Assembly (NCBI GenBank): GCA_905200315.1
Contig: CAJKKA010000053.1
Location: 1 to 10,696 of the forward strand
Reading direction: 5' to 3'
DNA: 10,696 bases
DNA from: an uncultured Clostridium sp.
GTDB taxonomy: Bacteria > Bacillota_A > Clostridia > TANB77 > CAG-508
Part shown: piece by piece, positions 6,575 through 10,696 of the stretch
Layout of the letters: every line of letters starts with the position of its first letter
Position numbering within the stretch: the first letter of the stretch is position 1
Position numbers and translations under genes: made by a program
The notes under the pieces: model-generated
Seen by the model: the letters and a program-made list of their open reading frames with translations, nothing else
Databases searched by the model: none
What the model was told of the DNA's origin: nothing

Positions 6575-7204
6575 CTATTTTTGTAAATTATTATAGTAGT
6601 CACAATCATCCTTTATTGGACAGGCATCACATTCAGGTTTTCTTGCTTTGCACATCCTTCTTCCGTGGAAAATAAATAAATGATGAGAGTGAGACCATCT
6701 ATTCTTCGGAATAACATCCATTAATGCAAATTCTGTCTTTTCCACATTTTTTTCATTTACTATTCCTATTCTATTTGTAACTCTAAATACATGGGTATCT
6801 ACTGCTATTGCATCGTGATTAAATGCATTGCTTAAAACTACATCTGCAGTTTTTCTTCCTACACCAGGAAGTGTAGTTAATTCTTTTAATGTTTGTGGAA
6901 CTTCTCCTCCAAAATTTTCACAAATCATTCTTGAACTTTCTTTTATCTTTTTAGATTTACTTTTATAAAGTCCACAACTTCTTATTTCTTCTCCGATTTC
7001 TTCTTCTGTTAAAGCTGCAAATTGTTCTGGTGTATTATATTTTTTAAATAATACTTCTGTTACTTTATTTACTCTTACATCTGTGCATTGTGCAGATAGT
7101 ATGGTAGCTATTAAAAGTTCAAATGGCGTTTCATAATTTAACTCACATTGTGCATCTGGATATATTTCTTCCAATTTATCTAGTATTTTATTTACGTTTT
7201 TCAT
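6575..7204 (-). CDS. nth: Endonuclease III (DNA glycosylase/AP lyase)
   Basis: This base-excision-repair enzyme removes oxidised pyrimidines and cleaves the strand by beta-elimination. The 209-residue length is typical. The N-terminal helical part contains LLIATILSAQCTD (30-42). The helix-hairpin-helix LPGVGRKTA (112-120) supplies the catalytic lysine K118, and the catalytic aspartate is D136 in VDTHVFR. The C-terminus carries the [4Fe-4S] ligands C185, C192, C195 and C201 in the expected CX6CX2CX5C spacing. All key residues are intact. The ATG follows AGGGGG with an 8-nt spacer. A strong terminator separates it from the upstream protease gene, so a promoter must lie within 7205-7320, but I could not place one with confidence. 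The VanW-type gene follows closely. Confidence 0.97.
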   Translation of the reverse strand: MKNVNKILDKLEEIYPDAQCELNYETPFELLIATILSAQCTDVRVNKVTEVLFKKYNTPEQFAALTEEEIGEEIRSCGLYKSKSKKIKESSRMICENFGGEVPQTLKELTTLPGVGRKTADVVLSNAFNHDAIAVDTHVFRVTNRIGIVNEKNVEKTEFALMDVIPKNRWSHSHHLFIFHGRRMCKARKPECDACPIKDDCDYYNNLQK

Positions 7205-7245
7205 TTTATTGTCCCCCTTGTTTTTCAGTCAATTTTTTATTATTT

Positions 7246-7275
7246 TATCTTTAAATTTATTATCTTTAAATTTAC
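7246..7275. repeat. Tandem 15-bp direct repeat upstream of nth
   Basis: Two adjacent copies of TATCTTTAAATTTAY on the plus strand (7246-7260 and 7261-7275) differ only at the last base. They lie in the region where the nth promoter should be. This may be a simple AT-rich duplication or a paired binding site, and nothing in the sequence decides between them. Confidence 0.55.
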
Positions 7276-7320
7276 TCAATATATTACAAAACATTTAGTT
7301 TATATTTTTCCTATTACGAC

Positions 7321-7366
7321 AAAAAAATCAATTTTGAGCATGATAATATTCTCAAAATTGATTTTT
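7321..7366 (-). terminator. Rho-independent terminator after the Lon-like protease gene
   Basis: A perfect 16-bp inverted repeat has arms at 7323-7338 and 7351-7366, with core TCAATTTTGAG/CTCAAAATTGA and a 12-nt loop. On the minus strand the descending arm ends in a run of seven T residues. It starts about 30 nt after the stop codon. Confidence 0.87.
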
Positions 7367-7394
7367 AAAAATTTTAATTAATTAAAATAAGTAT

Positions 7395-9605
7395 TTATTT
7401 TTTATACTCACTATATTTTCTCAATTTTTTTATAGATAATTCTTTTATAATATTGAATTTCTCATCTGTTAATATTTCCATGGCTTCTTCTACTTTATTT
7501 ACTTTATAAATATGAAATTTCTTATTTTTTATAGCTTCTTCTACTTCTTCACATAAAACTAAATTATCTTCATTTTTTGCTGGTATAATTACACCTTGTT
7601 CTCCTGTAAGACCTTTATGTTTGCAACAATAGTAGAATCCTTCAATTTTTTTTGGAATTCCGCCTACTACTTGAATTTGACCTTTTTGATTAATAGAGCC
7701 CGTAACAGCAATATTTTGTTTTATTGCTAAATTACTTAGAGAAGATAATAATGCATATAATTCTGCTGATGATGCACTATCTCCATCAACCCCTCCATAA
7801 TTTTGTTCAAAACAAATATATGCATTTAAAGATAAAGGGAATTCTTGTGCAAAATTTTCTGCTAAGTATCCTTCTAATATTAATACCCCTTTATTATGGA
7901 TGGAACCACTCATTTTTACTTCTCTTTCAATGTTTACAATTCCTCTATTACCGCAAGCTGTAGCAACAGTTATTCTAGATGGTTTCCCAAAAGTATGCTC
8001 TCCTGTACTCAATACAGATAAACCATTTATAACTCCTACTTGCTTTCCTTCTATATCTATTAATGTATTTTCATTTTTATATGATTCATCTATCTTTTCT
8101 TCAATTTTATCTATTCTATTTTTCTTTGCTAATATTGCTCTGTCTATATGTCTTTTTTCTATATATTTTGAACCATCCATTTTGGCATATAGGTTTCCTT
8201 CATCTATCATATCCATCAACTTATTAAAATTTGTGGACAGCTTATTTTTATCTTCAACCATCTTCATACTTTGATTAATTACCTTTGTAACAGCATCATA
8301 AGTAAGGTGCTTATAATTATTTTTATTACATTGATAAGAAATAAATCTGCTTATTGCATCTTCATTTTCTTCAGTTTTATCCATTTCGTCATCAAAATCT
8401 ACAAATACTTTAAAATACTTCATAAATTCAGGGTCGTAATTATAAATAAGGTTGTATAAATATTTGCTTCCTATAAGAATTATTTTTAAATCACATGGAA
8501 TTGGCATAGGATTTATAAATCCTTGACCTTCTATATCTATCTGCTTAGTTTTTAATGTTTTCTTTAATAATTCCCAAGTATTTGCATATCTCAAAAGTTG
8601 ATCAACATATAAAATCACATACCCTCCATTAGCTTTATGAAATGCACCAGGAATTATTTTTGTAAAATCCGTTTTTAGATTTCCATTGTGATATTCATAT
8701 TCCACTCTTCCAAATAAATTACTTGGTCTCGGGTCATTCTCCACAATAATTTTTGAAAAATTATCGTTACTTACAAATAAATTAACCTCATATTTTAATG
8801 CATAATCTTTATCATATTTATCTTTTAAATCATCTTCATCTAAATAAAAATAATATATAGATTCAATAATGTTTTCTTCCAATGCATCTAGATATTCGAT
8901 TACTTTTTTATTATCACTATATTTTTTTCTTGCTGCTTCAATATACGGTTCTACTACTAATTTTCCAATTTGATTTTCTGTTTCAATGACAACTTGTTTA
9001 ACTCTTTCTTCTAAAGATTTTAATTTATATAAAACCTGAATAGCCATCTCCTCAAGTTCTTTTTTAGTTTTACAAAATTCTTCAGCAGATATTTCATCTT
9101 CATAATTATCATCTATAGGTATAAATATAAAACTTGAACTAGAACTTTTCAACTTAAATCCTTTTTCTTTTCCATAGTCTCTTATATTTTTAAGTAATTT
9201 TTCTTTTTCAAATTCATAAGTTTGGAGTAATTTGTTTTTTGTAAGCTCGTATTCTTCATTTTCAAATGCATCGTTGATTTCCTCTGTTAAACATTCAATT
9301 AAATCTTCCATATATGTTTTAAATTCAGACCCTTCTCCCGCTGGAAAGTCAAGAGCTATAGGTTTTCTAGGGTCTTTAAAATTATATACATAACACCAGT
9401 CTTTAATTTTACTTTCATCAATTTGCTGAGATTCTATCGCCTTTATCGTATAAGTAATTCTTCCACTTCCACAGTTTCCTGAAACGTATATATTATAAGC
9501 TGGATTATTCATTTTTAATCCAAATTGCATGGCTTTTTCAGCTCGTTGTTGCCCGATAATACCATCATACGGTTCGATTTCAGAAGTATTCTTAAATTTT
9601 TTCAT
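7395..9605 (-). CDS. Lon-like S16 serine protease with AAA_32-type module (LonB/LonC-like)
   Basis: This is a predicted cytoplasmic oligomeric protease of 736 residues. The C-terminal part (about 515-715) is a Lon proteolytic domain: YGGVDGDSAS places the nucleophile at S610, and VGGIPKKIEG places the general-base lysine at K653. The 43-residue gap equals that between the Lon Ser and Lys. The N-terminal part resembles the AAA_32 module, starting with GIIGQQRAEKAMQFGL (15-30). The Walker A position reads GNCGSGRIT (43-51), with Arg replacing the usual Lys. The Walker B position reads VILYVDQ (330-336), with Gln replacing Glu. A charged, helical insertion (about 90-270, likely coiled coil) interrupts the module. 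ATP dependence is therefore doubtful; ATP-independent LonC is a possible relative. The start ATG follows GAGGGGAG. The gene may be transcribed with queG, because no terminator separates them. Confidence 0.9.
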   Translation of the reverse strand: MKKFKNTSEIEPYDGIIGQQRAEKAMQFGLKMNNPAYNIYVSGNCGSGRITYTIKAIESQQIDESKIKDWCYVYNFKDPRKPIALDFPAGEGSEFKTYMEDLIECLTEEINDAFENEEYELTKNKLLQTYEFEKEKLLKNIRDYGKEKGFKLKSSSSSFIFIPIDDNYEDEISAEEFCKTKKELEEMAIQVLYKLKSLEERVKQVVIETENQIGKLVVEPYIEAARKKYSDNKKVIEYLDALEENIIESIYYFYLDEDDLKDKYDKDYALKYEVNLFVSNDNFSKIIVENDPRPSNLFGRVEYEYHNGNLKTDFTKIIPGAFHKANGGYVILYVDQLLRYANTWELLKKTLKTKQIDIEGQGFINPMPIPCDLKIILIGSKYLYNLIYNYDPEFMKYFKVFVDFDDEMDKTEENEDAISRFISYQCNKNNYKHLTYDAVTKVINQSMKMVEDKNKLSTNFNKLMDMIDEGNLYAKMDGSKYIEKRHIDRAILAKKNRIDKIEEKIDESYKNENTLIDIEGKQVGVINGLSVLSTGEHTFGKPSRITVATACGNRGIVNIEREVKMSGSIHNKGVLILEGYLAENFAQEFPLSLNAYICFEQNYGGVDGDSASSAELYALLSSLSNLAIKQNIAVTGSINQKGQIQVVGGIPKKIEGFYYCCKHKGLTGEQGVIIPAKNEDNLVLCEEVEEAIKNKKFHIYKVNKVEEAMEILTDEKFNIIKELSIKKLRKYSEYKK

Positions 9606-9668
9606 AGCCTTCTCCCCTCAACACAATATATTTTCAACTTATTTAAGTATATGTTTAACCGACACTAT

Positions 9669-9697
9669 TAATTATGAATATTTGACTTATTTATCAA
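9669..9697 (-). promoter_or_regulatory. Weak promoter candidate for the Lon-like protease gene
   Basis: On the minus strand, TTGATA (9697-9692) is followed 17 bp later by TAATTA (9674-9669). The -35 is good and the -10 is poor. It sits in the 96-bp gap after queG. Cotranscription from the queG promoter is an equally good explanation. Confidence 0.25.
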
Positions 9698-9701
9698 AAT
9701 T

Positions 9702-10613
9702 TTAAAAATCCATTTTATTTTTATCTGAAATTATATCTAAGTTTCGCTTAATAATTTTTCTTCCCCTCCAGCTAAATGCCCTGTTTTTATATCTTCGTTT
9801 AAATTCCTTATTAGAAATTTCGTCTATTTCTTCTTGATTTATTTTTGTAATTAATTCGTTGTTAAACTCACATATCTTAGTAGTTTGTATATCTTTGTTA
9901 TGAGGACATACATCTTGACATATATCACATCCGAACACTTTGCCATTTTCTTTTAATAATTGTATTTCACTTTCAGATAATTCCTCTTTTTTTTGGGTTA
10001 TATATGAAAGACATTTTCTAGGATCAATTTCAAAATTTCCCAAAATAGCATTTCCCGGACAATATTTCACACATTTATTACATTTTAGACAGCTTTTTTC
10101 GCTAGGTTTATCTGGTTCAAACTCATAATTATTAACTACATAGGCTATAAATATATAAGACCCATATTTATCTGTTATGATATTATTATTTATTCCAAAA
10201 TATCCTATTCCACTAAGATATGCTAAGTATCTATCCACTAGTGGACCATTATCAGCAAAAATTTCGTATTTGAAATCTGGTATTTCCTTTTCTATTTCTA
10301 AACATATATCTGTAAGTATTTGTTTAGTTACAATATGATAGTCCTCTCCATAACAATATTTTGATATATTAGAATCTCTGTATTCTCCAATATAATATGG
10401 AAATGCACATACAATTACCGATTTTGCATCATCCATTATTAATCTTGGATTTATTCTTTTATTTATATCTTCTTCTTCCATACCCGTAAGATGTTCTTTT
10501 TGTTTTCTATCATTTAAAATTTTCTCTAGTTCAAAATATGGCCCAATCGGTGCCACACCCATAATATCTATTTTTTTATTTTCACAAATTTGTTTCAATC
10601 TATCTTTATGCAT
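9702..10613 (-). CDS. queG: Epoxyqueuosine reductase QueG
   Basis: This cobalamin-dependent iron-sulfur enzyme carries out the last step of queuosine synthesis, reducing epoxyqueuosine to queuosine at the tRNA wobble position. The product has 303 residues from the ATG at 10613. The start was chosen because AAAGGA lies 6 nt upstream; an ATG at 10691 would add 26 residues without such support. FADNGPLVDRYLA contains the probable catalytic aspartate D121. Ferredoxin-like cysteines are CLKCNKCVKYCP (C175, C178, C181, C185), C201 in RKCLSYITQKK, and CDICQDVCP (C229, C232, C236), enough for two [4Fe-4S] clusters. The C-terminal WRGRKIIKRN is also family-typical. It is short because it lacks the C-terminal HEAT-like extension of some homologues. 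One oddity is GYFGIN at 137-142, where Ile replaces the usual Lys of G-x-x-G-K-N/H. No other queuosine genes are in view. Confidence 0.93.
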   Translation of the reverse strand: MHKDRLKQICENKKIDIMGVAPIGPYFELEKILNDRKQKEHLTGMEEEDINKRINPRLIMDDAKSVIVCAFPYYIGEYRDSNISKYCYGEDYHIVTKQILTDICLEIEKEIPDFKYEIFADNGPLVDRYLAYLSGIGYFGINNNIITDKYGSYIFIAYVVNNYEFEPDKPSEKSCLKCNKCVKYCPGNAILGNFEIDPRKCLSYITQKKEELSESEIQLLKENGKVFGCDICQDVCPHNKDIQTTKICEFNNELITKINQEEIDEISNKEFKRRYKNRAFSWRGRKIIKRNLDIISDKNKMDF

Positions 10614-10696
10614 AAAATATCCTTTCATAAATTCTATTTTAGATTTATAATAACTAAAGGTAAGGGAGTGATAATTTGATAAAACTAACAATCCCA

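Noticed and set aside
7205..7320. Promoter for nth
   Set aside because: Several -35-like TTG words are present (TTGTAA, TTGAGT), but none has a good -10 at 16-18 bp, so no site was called even though the upstream terminator implies one must exist.
7724..8459. Plus-strand frames opposite the Lon-like gene (7724-7963, 7900-8274, 8271-8459)
   Set aside because: They are antisense to conserved S16 and AAA-module sequence, and their hydrophobic products result from AT-rich complement composition.
9940..10128. Plus-strand frame opposite queG
   Set aside because: It is antisense to the conserved iron-sulfur cysteine region and has no start signal.
10614..10691. N-terminal extension of QueG from an ATG at 10691
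   Set aside because: The added 26 residues do not resemble QueG, and the ATG at 10613 has an AAAGGA site 6 nt upstream.

Overview
The window is very AT-rich, and every supported gene lies on the minus strand. The gene types (BMP-family lipoproteins, DegV, TrmL, VanW/YoaR, endonuclease III, an S16 protease and QueG), AGGAGG-type ribosome binding sites and AT-rich intergenic DNA point to a low-GC Firmicute of the class Clostridia. It most resembles the Clostridioides/Peptostreptococcaceae group, but that placement comes from recall of protein style, not from a search.

Read in the direction of transcription (right to left), the order is: queG (epoxyqueuosine reductase, tRNA modification); a Lon-like S16 protease with degenerate ATPase motifs; a strong terminator; nth (DNA repair) followed closely by a membrane-anchored VanW/YoaR cell-envelope protein; a strong sigma-A-type promoter driving trmL (tRNA wobble methylation) and degV (fatty-acid binding); a strong terminator; then a nucleoside-uptake locus. 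That locus holds two tandem paralogous BMP/PnrA-type substrate-binding lipoproteins, called bmp1 and bmp2 here, and then the ABC transporter ATPase, which runs off the left edge. The permease genes expected next lie outside the window.

The least ordinary part is the non-coding DNA of the nucleoside locus. Each lipoprotein gene has its own near-consensus promoter with a 17-bp spacer and a leader of about 140-150 nt. Just downstream of each predicted transcription start is the same block (GTGCnAATTCGACATAT on the minus strand), 40 bases long to the -10 region with no gaps. In both leaders a second element nearer the ribosome binding site can pair with this block. The ATPase gene follows a terminator and a near-palindrome that reuses the CGACA core. 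This looks like an uncharacterised shared control element, either an operator or a structured leader RNA. It matches no riboswitch that I recognise.

The other genes are ordinary housekeeping genes. Two points merit attention: the Lon-like protease keeps the Ser-Lys dyad but has an altered Walker A and Walker B, and the QueG protein has an Ile where a Lys is usual. There is no sign of a mobile element, phage, CRISPR array, tRNA or rRNA.
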